Source of the DNA: Limnohabitans sp. JirII-31
GTDB lineage: Bacteria; Pseudomonadota; Gammaproteobacteria; Burkholderiales; Burkholderiaceae_C
Direction: 5' to 3'
DNA length: 64,000 bases
Assembly (NCBI RefSeq): GCF_002778315.1
Contig: NZ_NESA01000013.1
Span: forward strand, 26,378 to 90,377
Positions within the stretch are counted from its first letter, which is position 1. Every line of letters starts with the position of its first letter. Made by a program: the position numbers and the translations under genes. The notes under the pieces were generated by a model that did not search any database, was not told where the DNA came from, and saw only the letters and a list, made by a program, of their open reading frames with translations. This document shows, piece by piece, positions 26,726-35,300 of the stretch.

Positions 26726-26945
26726 GGCGTTTGGCCATCATGGCGCGGGACTCTTGCATCGCAGCCAGTGTTTCGGCATTGGGCACTTTGAGTTCGAGAG
26801 GAAAGGCTTGGTCAATCACCACGCGGCGTAAAAACAAACGCACAGCATCTGACACAGACAAGCCCATGGCTGAGAGGGCCTCTGTGGCTTGCTCTTTGGT
26901 GTCGTCATCCACACGAATGTGGAGCATGGAGGTTTGTGCCGTCAC
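26664..26945 (-). CDS. dinJ: DinJ/RelB-family antitoxin
   Basis: A 93-residue ribbon-helix-helix antitoxin: MLHIRVDDDTKEQATEALSAMG is the DNA-binding strand and first helix, followed by LSVSDAVRLFLRRV. The charged tail (residues 55-93) would wrap the toxin. The start is GTG 26945, supported by AGGAG at 26952-26956 six bases upstream. It is transcribed first and overlaps the yafQ toxin gene. With a palindromic operator in its promoter it is expected to repress itself. Confidence 0.9.
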   Translation of the reverse strand: MTAQTSMLHIRVDDDTKEQATEALSAMGLSVSDAVRLFLRRVVIDQAFPLELKVPNAETLAAMQESRAMMAKRRARFATADELFTDLEKNSRK

Positions 26946-26977
26946 TGCGGACTCCTGCGAAATTTAGAATGGATCGC

Positions 26978-27006
26978 ATTTTGTATCTCAATTGAGATAT
27001 TGTCAA
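26978..27006 (-). promoter_or_regulatory. dinJ-yafQ promoter with a 16-bp palindromic operator in the spacer
   Basis: On the minus strand a perfect -35, TTGACA (27006-27001), and a -10-like CAAAAT (26983-26978) are 17 bp apart. The spacer contains the perfect palindrome TATCTCAATTGAGATA (26984-26999). A protein bound there would block RNA polymerase, as expected for DinJ-YafQ autorepression. Confidence 0.82.
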
Positions 27007-27019
27007 TCGCCCACGTCTG

Positions 27020-28429
27020 TCAACGACTTGCCAGCGCCAACTGCAAGGCCAACTGGTTGTGCCGTTCAATCAGCGGCCTCATGTCGACTGTGGCAATCTG
27101 TCCTTGCCGCACCACCACACGGCCATTCACGAGGGTGTAGTCCGCTTGACCACTGGCGCACAGCAGCAGCGCGCCCACCGGGTCGTGCACCGCAGCGCCG
27201 GCCATGCTGAGGGTGTCGGTGCGAAACATGGCAATGTCCGCGCAGTAGCCGGGGCTGAGTTGCCCCAGTTCGTGTGCGCGGCCCAGCACCTGGGCACCCC
27301 CGCGTGTGGCCAAGCGTAGGGCGTCACGCGGTGTCATCTCAGCCGGGCCGTGGTCGCACCCAAAACTCTCCAGGGCACGGCCCACGCGGGCCAGCAGCAT
27401 GGCTTGGCGCGCTTCGTTGAGCAGGTGCGCCCCGTCGTTGCTGGCACAGCCGTCTACACCCAGGCCCACGGGCACGCCCGCGTCCAGCATCTTGCGCAAG
27501 GGCAAGATGCCGCTGGCCAAACGCATGTTGCTACACGGGCAGTGGGCAATGCCGGTGCGGGTTTTGGCAAACAGGTAGGTGCCCGCTTCGTCGAGCTTCA
27601 CCCCGTGGGCGTGCCACACGTCGTCGCCCACCCAGCCCAGGTCTTGGGCGTACTCGGCGGGCGTGCAGTTGAACTTTTCTCGCGTGTAGGCAATGTCGTG
27701 GTCGTTCTCGGCTAGGTGCGTGTGCAGCCGCACCTTGTAGGCGCGCGCCAACTCGGCCGAGCTGCGCATCAGGTCTTGGCTCACACTGAAGGGTGAGCAT
27801 GGGGCCACGGCCACATGCGTCATGGCACCAAAGCTGGCGTCGTGCCAAGTCTCGATCAGGCGTTGTGTTTCTTTCAGAATGAAAGGCTCTTCTTCCACCA
27901 CGCGGTCGGGCGGCAGCCCGCCTTGGGACTGACCCACGCTCATGCTGCCGCGTGTGGCCGTAAAGCGCATGCCCATGGTGTGGGCCGCTTCAATGCTGTC
28001 GTCCAGCCGCACCCCGTTGGGGTAGATGTACAGGTGATCGCTGCTGGTGGTGCAGCCACTCAGCAGCAACTCGGCCATGGCCACTTGGGTTGACACCTTC
28101 ACCATCTCTGGCGTGAGCCCCGCCCATATGGGGTACAGCCCTTGCAGCCAACTGAACAGCTCGGCGTTTTGCACCTGTGGCACCGCCCGCGTGAGCGACT
28201 GGTACATGTGGTGGTGTGTGTTGATCAAGCCAGGCACCACCACGTGGTGGCGGGCGTCAATCACTTCGTCCACGGCACCAGGGGCCAGCCAGGCATCCAC
28301 CGGTTCATCGGACTTGAAGATGCGGTCAATGCGCCCATCGCGTATCAGCAGCGAGGTGTGATGGAGTTCGGTGTTGGCATCGTCAAGTAACGCGATGCAG
28401 CGGGCGCGGTGAATCAGCAGGGTGGTCAT
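27020..28429 (-). CDS. 8-Oxoguanine deaminase (amidohydrolase superfamily)
   Basis: A 469-residue metal-dependent deaminase. Metal-binding HHHMYQSLTRAVP near residue 68 (VVPGLINTHHHMY), HTHLAEND near residue 235 and GLGVDGCASNDGAHLLNE near residue 320 follow the COG0402 pattern, and NAELFSWLQGLYPIW matches characterised 8-oxoguanine deaminases rather than atrazine or SAH enzymes. The reaction turns 8-oxoguanine into urate plus ammonia, feeding straight into PuuD. ATG 28429 is preferred over TTG 28435. It is a single gene, divergent from the dehydrogenase at 28540. Specificity is inferred from motif similarity. Confidence 0.85.
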   Translation of the reverse strand: MTTLLIHRARCIALLDDANTELHHTSLLIRDGRIDRIFKSDEPVDAWLAPGAVDEVIDARHHVVVPGLINTHHHMYQSLTRAVPQVQNAELFSWLQGLYPIWAGLTPEMVKVSTQVAMAELLLSGCTTSSDHLYIYPNGVRLDDSIEAAHTMGMRFTATRGSMSVGQSQGGLPPDRVVEEEPFILKETQRLIETWHDASFGAMTHVAVAPCSPFSVSQDLMRSSAELARAYKVRLHTHLAENDHDIAYTREKFNCTPAEYAQDLGWVGDDVWHAHGVKLDEAGTYLFAKTRTGIAHCPCSNMRLASGILPLRKMLDAGVPVGLGVDGCASNDGAHLLNEARQAMLLARVGRALESFGCDHGPAEMTPRDALRLATRGGAQVLGRAHELGQLSPGYCADIAMFRTDTLSMAGAAVHDPVGALLLCASGQADYTLVNGRVVVRQGQIATVDMRPLIERHNQLALQLALASR

Positions 28430-28539
28430 GCGCAAACTTTAACTGCTCTATGTCCCGAGTTTTCTGACCGAGGTTGCATCGGGAATGTCCCATGTGTTGA
28501 GGGCTTGCCCCGTGCGGCATCGGTTTCTAAACTGAAGCG

Positions 28540-29604
28540 ATGAAAACCTACAACATCGCATGCATTCCCGGAGACGGCATTGGCCAAGAAGTAGTTCCAG
28601 CAGGCCAGCAAGTGCTGGCAGCCCTGGCCTCGGGCAGCCAAGCATTCACCTTCAACTTCACCAGCTTTGGCTGGGGTGGCAACTGGTACCGCGCACACGG
28701 CGAGATGATGCCCAAAGACGGCCTTGATGCTTTGCGCCACATGGACGCCATATTGTTTGGCTCGGCAGGTGACCCACACATTCCCGACCACATTACGCTG
28801 TGGGGCTTGCGCCTAAAAATTTGCCAGGGCTTTGACCAATACGCCAACGTGCGCCCCACCCGCATCTTGCCCGGCATCGATGCGCCCCTGAAGCGTTGCG
28901 CTCCAAAAGACCTGGACTGGGTGATCGTGCGAGAAAACTCAGAAGGCGAGTATTCGGGGGTGGGCGGTCGCGCCCACCAAGGGCATCCCATCGAGGTGGC
29001 CACTGACGTGTCCATGATGACGCGTGCGGGTGTCGAGCGCATCATGCGCTACGCCTTCAAGCTCGCGCAGTCGCGCCCGCGCAAGTTGCTGACCGTGGTG
29101 ACCAAGTCCAACGCACAACGCCACGCCATGGTGATGTGGGACGAAATTGCCGTGCAAATCAGCCGCGAATTTCCCGATGTCACCTGGGACAAAGAGTTGG
29201 TCGATGCCGCCACCGCCCGCATGGTCAACCGTCCCGCCAGCTTGGCCACTTTGGTGGCCACCAATTTGCACGCCGACATCTTGAGCGACTTGGCGGCTGC
29301 GCTGGCAGGCAGCCTGGGCATTGCGCCCACAGGCAACATCGACCCCGAGCGCCGCTACCCCAGCATGTTCGAGCCCATCCATGGCTCGGCCTTTGACATC
29401 ATGGGCCAAGGCCTGGCCAACCCCGTGGGCACGTTTTGGAGTTGCGTCATGCTGCTCGACCACTTGGGCGAACACGCTGCTGCAAAAAAATTGATGCACG
29501 CCATCGAACAAGTCACGGCCAACCCCGCCCTTCACACGCGTGACTTAGGCGGCAGCGCCACCACCGCGCAAGTGACCGATGCGGTGTGTGCGTTGATTCG
29601 TTGA
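28540..29604 (+). CDS. Tartrate/D-malate dehydrogenase (isocitrate/isopropylmalate dehydrogenase family)
   Basis: A 354-residue beta-decarboxylating dehydrogenase. IACIPGDGIGQEVVPAG opens the fold, DWVIVRENSEGEYSGVGG near residue 127 is the substrate-binding region, and EPIHGSAFDIMGQGLANPVG near residue 280 is the NAD-binding loop. The pattern corresponds to TtuC-type tartrate dehydrogenase/D-malate dehydrogenase rather than LeuB. Substrate range of this group is broad (tartrate, D-malate, 3-isopropylmalate). A Bug receptor follows after 19 bp, which suggests periplasmic capture of the same C4 hydroxy-acid. Confidence 0.88.
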   Translation: MKTYNIACIPGDGIGQEVVPAGQQVLAALASGSQAFTFNFTSFGWGGNWYRAHGEMMPKDGLDALRHMDAILFGSAGDPHIPDHITLWGLRLKICQGFDQYANVRPTRILPGIDAPLKRCAPKDLDWVIVRENSEGEYSGVGGRAHQGHPIEVATDVSMMTRAGVERIMRYAFKLAQSRPRKLLTVVTKSNAQRHAMVMWDEIAVQISREFPDVTWDKELVDAATARMVNRPASLATLVATNLHADILSDLAAALAGSLGIAPTGNIDPERRYPSMFEPIHGSAFDIMGQGLANPVGTFWSCVMLLDHLGEHAAAKKLMHAIEQVTANPALHTRDLGGSATTAQVTDAVCALIR

Positions 29605-29623
29605 TTCATCAGGAGACAACATC

Positions 29624-30589
29624 ATGAGCTTGCAATTTTCTTGGCGTGTATGGGGCGCTGGCTTGGCGGCTGCTGTGTTGTCAACGCTGGCATGGGCTCA
29701 GCCTTGCCCCGACAAAAACGTGCAGTATTGGCAAGCCTTTCCGCCGGGGGGCGAGTCTGACTTGTCGGCCCGCCATCAGCAACTGGTGTTGAAGAAGAAG
29801 TGCGCCGCCATTGAAACCATCGTGCAATACAAAGCGGGGGCAGGTGGCGCGCTGATGTGGACGCAAATGAACGCCTTGCCCGCAGACGGTGTCAACGTGG
29901 TGGGCATCAACCTGCCGCACATCGTGTTTCAGCCCATTGAGGGGCAAGTGCAATACAAAACAGCAGACGTCACACCCGTGTATTGGTTTCACTACACGCC
30001 AGACATTTTGGTGGTGCCCCTGGCCAGCCCCATCAAAACCTTTGCCGACTTTTTAGTGGCTGCCAAAAAAGATCCGGGCAAGCTCTCGCTGGGTGGTTCC
30101 GGTTTGAACTCGGCCAACCACGCCGCGCACGAGCGACTCAACGCCGCCTTCAACATCAAGACCATTTACATCCCCTTCAAAGGCACGGGCGACATGACCA
30201 CGGCAGTGCTGGGCAGCCAAGTGGATGGGGCCATGACCTACACCCCATTTGCCATTGCCAACAAAGCGCGTGTGCGCCCGCTGGCCGTGGCCATGGAGCA
30301 GCGCCATGCGCTCATGCCTGACGTGCCCACGTTCAAAGAGCTGGGGGTCAACTGGGTGGACGGTGCGTACCGCGGCATTGGTGTGCCCAAAGCCACCACG
30401 CCAGAACAGCGCAAACGTTTGTCTGAGCTGTGGGCCAATTTGAACAACGACCCCGAGATGAAAGAACTCGCCGCCAAGAACGGCTTTGAGTTGGTCAACA
30501 TCGGTGTCGACCAAATGGACGCCTTCATGAAAGAACGCACAGAAATTTATACCGAGGGTGCTGCGCGTTTGGGACTGGGCAAAAAGTAA
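29624..30589 (+). CDS. Bug-family periplasmic receptor, divergent and cysteine-containing
   Basis: A 321-residue Bug receptor with a signal peptide ending at AWAQ (residue 26). GGSGLNSANHAAHERL near residue 165 and YIPFKGTGDMTTAVLGSQVDG near residue 185 are family segments. It differs from the other three Bug proteins here: the opening is PCPDKNVQYWQAFPPGG instead of the usual YPxxPI form, and cysteines at about residues 28 and 61 could form a disulfide. A strong CAGGAG site precedes the start. It is paired with the tartrate/malate-type dehydrogenase. Ligand unknown. Confidence 0.88.
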   Translation: MSLQFSWRVWGAGLAAAVLSTLAWAQPCPDKNVQYWQAFPPGGESDLSARHQQLVLKKKCAAIETIVQYKAGAGGALMWTQMNALPADGVNVVGINLPHIVFQPIEGQVQYKTADVTPVYWFHYTPDILVVPLASPIKTFADFLVAAKKDPGKLSLGGSGLNSANHAAHERLNAAFNIKTIYIPFKGTGDMTTAVLGSQVDGAMTYTPFAIANKARVRPLAVAMEQRHALMPDVPTFKELGVNWVDGAYRGIGVPKATTPEQRKRLSELWANLNNDPEMKELAAKNGFELVNIGVDQMDAFMKERTEIYTEGAARLGLGKK

Positions 30590-30649
30590 AGCGCTGTGAC
30601 TGGCCTCTAGCTGGGGGCTCATGCGGGTTGCGACAAAAAGGCTTTGTCT

Positions 30650-30727
30650 TGCGACACAATATGCGACACTTATGACGACAAAATGGCGTTAAATAGTGTC
30701 GCGATAAGTGTCTCAATAAGTGCCTCA
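30650..30727. promoter_or_regulatory. Array of five 12-bp operator-like repeats upstream of the Fic gene
   Basis: Two inverted copies, TGCGACACAATA (30650-30661) and TGCGACACTTAT (30662-30673), face three direct copies, AATAGTGTCGCG (30692-30703), ATAAGTGTCTCA (30704-30715) and ATAAGTGCCTCA (30716-30727). The units follow one another at an exact 12-bp period on each side of an 18-bp centre. A further GCGACA lies at 30630. The array ends 25 bp before the start codon and probably binds a multimeric repressor; the N-terminal winged helix of the Fic protein is a candidate. Confidence 0.72.
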
Positions 30728-30752
30728 ATACGACAGACAGAAAGGCCCAGCC

Positions 30753-32171
30753 ATGCCACGCACCACCCCCAGCGAAGAACTTCAGTGGATCGAGTCCATC
30801 GTGTTGGCCCACCCCCAAGGTATACGCATCTCGGACATTGAGGCCCAAATGGCACAGCGCCAAGCGGGGCAGCTCCACCGCCGCACCTTGCAGCGGCGCT
30901 TGCAACGGCTGATTGAGATGCAACGCCTGCGTGCCGAAGGCCCTGGCATTTCTATGCTCTACAAACCCAATTTGCATGCCAAAACAATGGCACGCGAACC
31001 CACCACCTCTGCATTTGTGGGTGGCGCGCAGGCAGAGCCGTGCATCTCGGTGTCGCTCGCTGGTGCGCGCATTCGTGATCAAGTGCGCTTGCCTTTGATG
31101 CACCGCCGCCCGGTGGGCTATCGACGCGAGTTTTTGGAGGCGTACCTGCCCGGCAACACCTTTTACCTGAGCGAATCGCTGCGCAAGCAGTTGCACCAGA
31201 TGGGCCGCACATCGGCCAGTGAGCGACCCGCAGGCACCTACGCCCGCGACATCTTGAGCCGTTTGCTGGTGGATTTGTCGTGGGCTTCGTCCAAGCTGGA
31301 AGGCAACACCTACAGCCGACTCGACACCCAAAACCTTATTGAGCTAGGGCAAGTGGCCCAAGGCAAAGACGCGATTGAAACGCAGATGATCTTGAACCAC
31401 AAATCAGCCATTGAGATGCTGATTGAAGACGCACACGACGTGGGCTTTGACGCCTTCACCTTCAAGAACCTGCACGCCGTGCTGTCGCAAGACTTGATGC
31501 GCGACCCACTGGCCAGCGGTCGCTTGCGTTGGCGGGTGGTGGACATTGCGGGCACCGTGTACCACCCCGCTGCTTTGCCGCAAGTCATTGAAGACGGCTT
31601 TGCACTCATGCTTGACAAAGCGGCAGCCATTGCCGACCCGTTTGAACAGGCGTTTTTTTTGATGGTGCAGCTGCCCTATTTGCAACCCTTTGAAGACGTC
31701 AACAAACGCGTCTCGCGCATTGGGGCCAACATACCGCTTATCAAACACAACCTTTGCCCTTTGTCGTTTGTTGATGTGCCTGAACGCGCCTACATCGAAG
31801 GCACCTTGGGTGTTTATGAACTCAACGAAGTCGATTTGCTGCGCGATGTGTTTGTGTGGGCCTACGAGCGTTCATGCCAGCGTTACTTGGCCATCACGCA
31901 AACCATGGTTGAACCTCATCCACTGAAAATCAAATACCGCGAGGCTTTGATTCAGGCCGTGCAAACCGTGGTCAAAAACCTGCGCAAACCACAGCCCGCC
32001 GTGCTGGCCAAGCTGGCACGCCAAGCCGCTGATGCTGCTGACCGCGAGCTCTTCAAGCAAATGCTGACCGACGCATTGCAACAACTGCACGAAGGCAACA
32101 TCGCCCGCTACCGCCTGCGCCGCGCTGAGTACTTGGCTTGGCAGCAAAAGTGTGTGGGGCGCGTTGCTTGA
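30753..32171 (+). CDS. Fic-family protein with N-terminal winged-helix domain and degenerate Fic motif
   Basis: A 472-residue protein. Residues 1-75 look like a winged helix (SDIEAQMAQ, HRRTLQRRLQRLIEMQRL), and the Fic fold occupies about 170-350. Canonical Fic enzymes have HPFxxGN(G/K)R; here the loop reads QPFEDVNKR (residues 311-319), so the catalytic histidine is glutamine and the glycine is valine. It is therefore unlikely to be a normal AMP-transferase and may be a ligand-sensing regulator or act with another nucleotide chemistry. A T8 run at 31653-31660 encodes part of AFFLM. AGAAAGG at 30739-30745 fixes ATG 30753 as the start. It sits beside the SMC/toprim operon. Confidence 0.85.
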   Translation: MPRTTPSEELQWIESIVLAHPQGIRISDIEAQMAQRQAGQLHRRTLQRRLQRLIEMQRLRAEGPGISMLYKPNLHAKTMAREPTTSAFVGGAQAEPCISVSLAGARIRDQVRLPLMHRRPVGYRREFLEAYLPGNTFYLSESLRKQLHQMGRTSASERPAGTYARDILSRLLVDLSWASSKLEGNTYSRLDTQNLIELGQVAQGKDAIETQMILNHKSAIEMLIEDAHDVGFDAFTFKNLHAVLSQDLMRDPLASGRLRWRVVDIAGTVYHPAALPQVIEDGFALMLDKAAAIADPFEQAFFLMVQLPYLQPFEDVNKRVSRIGANIPLIKHNLCPLSFVDVPERAYIEGTLGVYELNEVDLLRDVFVWAYERSCQRYLAITQTMVEPHPLKIKYREALIQAVQTVVKNLRKPQPAVLAKLARQAADAADRELFKQMLTDALQQLHEGNIARYRLRRAEYLAWQQKCVGRVA

Positions 32172-32372
32172 CTCGCTTGAAGAACAACTCGACCTGCCAG
32201 CACTTGTTGGCGGTGCATTCATGGCGCGGATTTTTGCGAACCTGATAGATGAAGACTAGCGATGGCTATTCAGGGTTTGTTGCGTCTGTTTCGAGGTGTC
32301 TTTCACAGTAACATAAAGTTAGAAGTCCGATACCAAACTCCAGTCACGGGCCATTCAAAGACAGGGAAGAAT
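32172..32372 (+). other. Gap before the SMC operon
   Basis: About 200 bp with no recognisable gene. A short frame from GTG 32152 to the TAG at 32257-32259 encodes 35 residues that I do not recognise and do not call. The ribosome-binding site AGGGAAGA at 32363-32370 belongs to the next gene. Composition changes here from GC-rich to more AT-rich, which may mark one border of an acquired island. No clear promoter boxes were identified. Confidence 0.4.
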
Positions 32373-35300
32373 ATGGGAGACAAGATTACAAAGTACCAGT
32401 TGTGCCGAATGATTCTTGTCAACGCCGGGACAAACAAGCATGTCGCCAGCGCAAGGATCACAGCGATTGACCCACGTGGCGGTGCCGCTGTTATCGGTGA
32501 CAACGGTGTTGGGAAAACCACCACACTCCGAATTCTCCCCCTGTTTTTTGGACACCTTCCAAGCCATATCGTTGCCGCCGGACATGGGAATGAGGCGATG
32601 GTGAGGTTCATCCTTCCTACAGATGCCAGCGCGATCGTTTTTGAATATCAACGCGGTTCGGATTCGGACGAAGACCTTCGCCTTGCTGTGATTCGTAGGC
32701 GCGCCGACGACCCAGACGTTCCTTTCTATCGCCTCTATCGCAGTGGATTTCGTAAAGAAATTTTTGTCAGTGATGGACGGTTCCTGAGCGATGACGAAAC
32801 ACAGGTCAAAGCCACAGAACTCGGAATTCAAACAACAAGCAAGCTGACCACAGCGGAATATCGATCTGTGATCTTGCGAACAACAGCAAGCTCAAAGGAC
32901 AAAGACAAGCTTCGACGCTACGCACTGGAATGGTCTTTCGGGCCAAAGCAGCTCGACAATCTGGATCGTGTTGTGGCTGCCATGGTCAAGAAGCACATCA
33001 ATTTCGCCGACATCATTCAGGTAGCCATCGGCTTGGTGCAACACGATCTCGGGTTAGGCGCAGAGCGCGCAAAACTGACTTTCAAGCAGGGACGTGGGCC
33101 AATCGAGCGTTGGTTGAACAACCGCGATGCATGCGTTGTGGCCTTCAAACTGGCCCCAACATTTGCGGAGCTTGAGTCTGACCTTCGAGACCACCGCAAT
33201 ACAGAAGCCCGATTTCGGGCATGTCGCGCAGATGTTGCCTCACTGACACAGGCACGAAGGCATGAAACCTCCACGATTCAGAACAAGCTTGAAGCCATGG
33301 CTGCTTCTAGAGAAACCGTGTTGGAAGAAGAGAAAGAAAAGCGGGCAAAGTTGACAGAGGCTGCTCGTTCGGTAGAGCAAATTGCGGCGAGTTCTCGTGC
33401 GGAGTTCAATGAAGCCCGTGATGAGGCCAAGCGCTTCGAAGACGAAAAAGCACCGCACTGGGAACAGAAGATTCAAGAGCTTCCTACCATTCGCGCTCAA
33501 ATCACAGCCCTGAAGGGCCAAATCTCTGCGGCAGAAAAAGTTCAGGGTGCTGCGACAGCCGAATACGAAAGGTTAGTTTCTGAGGCCAAGACAAAGGCGT
33601 CAGATCTATGCCTTACCCAAGAAGGTGGAAAAGAACCACATCGACTCCGCCATTCCAATACTCTTTCGGACATTGCAAAAGCAGAGGAAGATGCTCTAGA
33701 GGCATGCAATGCCGTGATTGAAGCGCGCCGTGTAGAAATAGATGAGGCATTGGGACCTTTGCAGGAATCGCAGGGCACGTGGGACAACCGACGAGCGAAC
33801 CCCACCGCCTCCGACGATGTCCTGCAGGCTGTACAGGATGCAAACGAGCGCCAAGCCAAACATAGTGACAGCCTCCTACAGGCGCAAGAGACTGCCGCAA
33901 AGGCAAAAGCAGAGACACAGGCCGCTCAACACGCATTTGCACAGCAAGAGCTTGAGATTTGTAAAGCCAGATCGGATGTAGCAAACGCACAATCTGCACG
34001 CGATCAAGCACAAGAAAGATTATCCCCTCCTGACGGAACAGTGCTTGCGGCCTTGCGCTCCAATTTGTCCGATGGCTGGAAACGCAACTTAGCCAAACTC
34101 ATCAATCCAGAGCTTCTTAGCCGCGAAGACCTTGAACCCGCATTCATTGAAGATTTTTCTGAGACCGCATACGGATGGCAATTCAATGTTGGCCTGATCA
34201 ACGCACCCGATTGGGCAGACGACTCCACCGCGCGACAAACTCTAGATTTAGCGCTGGAGAAAGATGCAAAAGCGCAGGCTCACCTGAACACCCAAGTTCA
34301 GTTGCTCAAGCGATGCGGCCAACTCAGAGATGAAACAAGCACGACGTTTAATTCGGCCGAGGCCCAACTTAACGTATTGCGCCAGCAGACTGCGGATGTC
34401 ACGAATCAGCTCGATGCAGCCAAACAGCGTGTCGCAAACGAAAAACGCTTTTTTGCAGAGCAGGCCGGCGCTGAGGCATCAAAGATCCGATCCTCTATTG
34501 GGGAACTGAAAAGGCAGCGTGATTCGCTTCAAGCAGATCTGAAAGCCGATCGACAAAAAGTCCGCACAGCACATCAATTGCAGCGAGATGCTGCCAAGAC
34601 ACTTTGCGACGACGCCATCCGGGCCATTGATGTTCATATCGAATCCATAAAGTCCGACCTGCAGCGCACCTTGAAGTCTCTGAAAGATCAGATGAATGCG
34701 CACCTCAGCAACGCAGGCATAGATGTCGATCGCCTTGAAAAGCTACGAGAACGCTTGAGCTCGTTCAAGGCGAATGCCCAAACCCTTGAAGACCGTCAGG
34801 CATTGGTTGCAAGTTGGAATCGTTGGTTGCAGGCTGGTGGACCGACACGTCTAGAGACCTTGAAATCAGCAAGCGCTAAAGCAGCCACAGATGTGGGCAT
34901 TGCAGCCGGCAAGCTGACTGCGTTCATTCAAGCGGCAGAACTACTCGAAAACCAGTACAAAGCAGACATCAAGAAATTGGAAGACCGTCATTCCGACGTT
35001 GAGCGTGACCTCAAAATTCTTGCTGACCTTGATGGGGAGTTTGGCGACTACCTTGCTGTCGGCATGGCTACGGTTGGCCCAGATACAAGCGCCAAGGAGC
35101 TGCGATCAGCAGTTCACTCGGTTCAGCAGGAATTGAGAATGCTGGAGGAGACCATCAATAGGAGGTCCTCGACACTCCGGCAGGCACTTACTGCCAAGAA
35201 CAGCGCGGTCAAAGATTTTGTTGAAGCCAGCATTGGTACTGACGTGCACGACGCGGTCACCAGCGATGTCATTGGACGCGCGGCAGCGCTCTCCATTTGC

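Noticed and set aside
32152..32259. 35-codon frame between the fic and jetC genes
   Set aside because: It starts inside the fic gene at GTG, has no ribosome-binding site and matches nothing I recognise.
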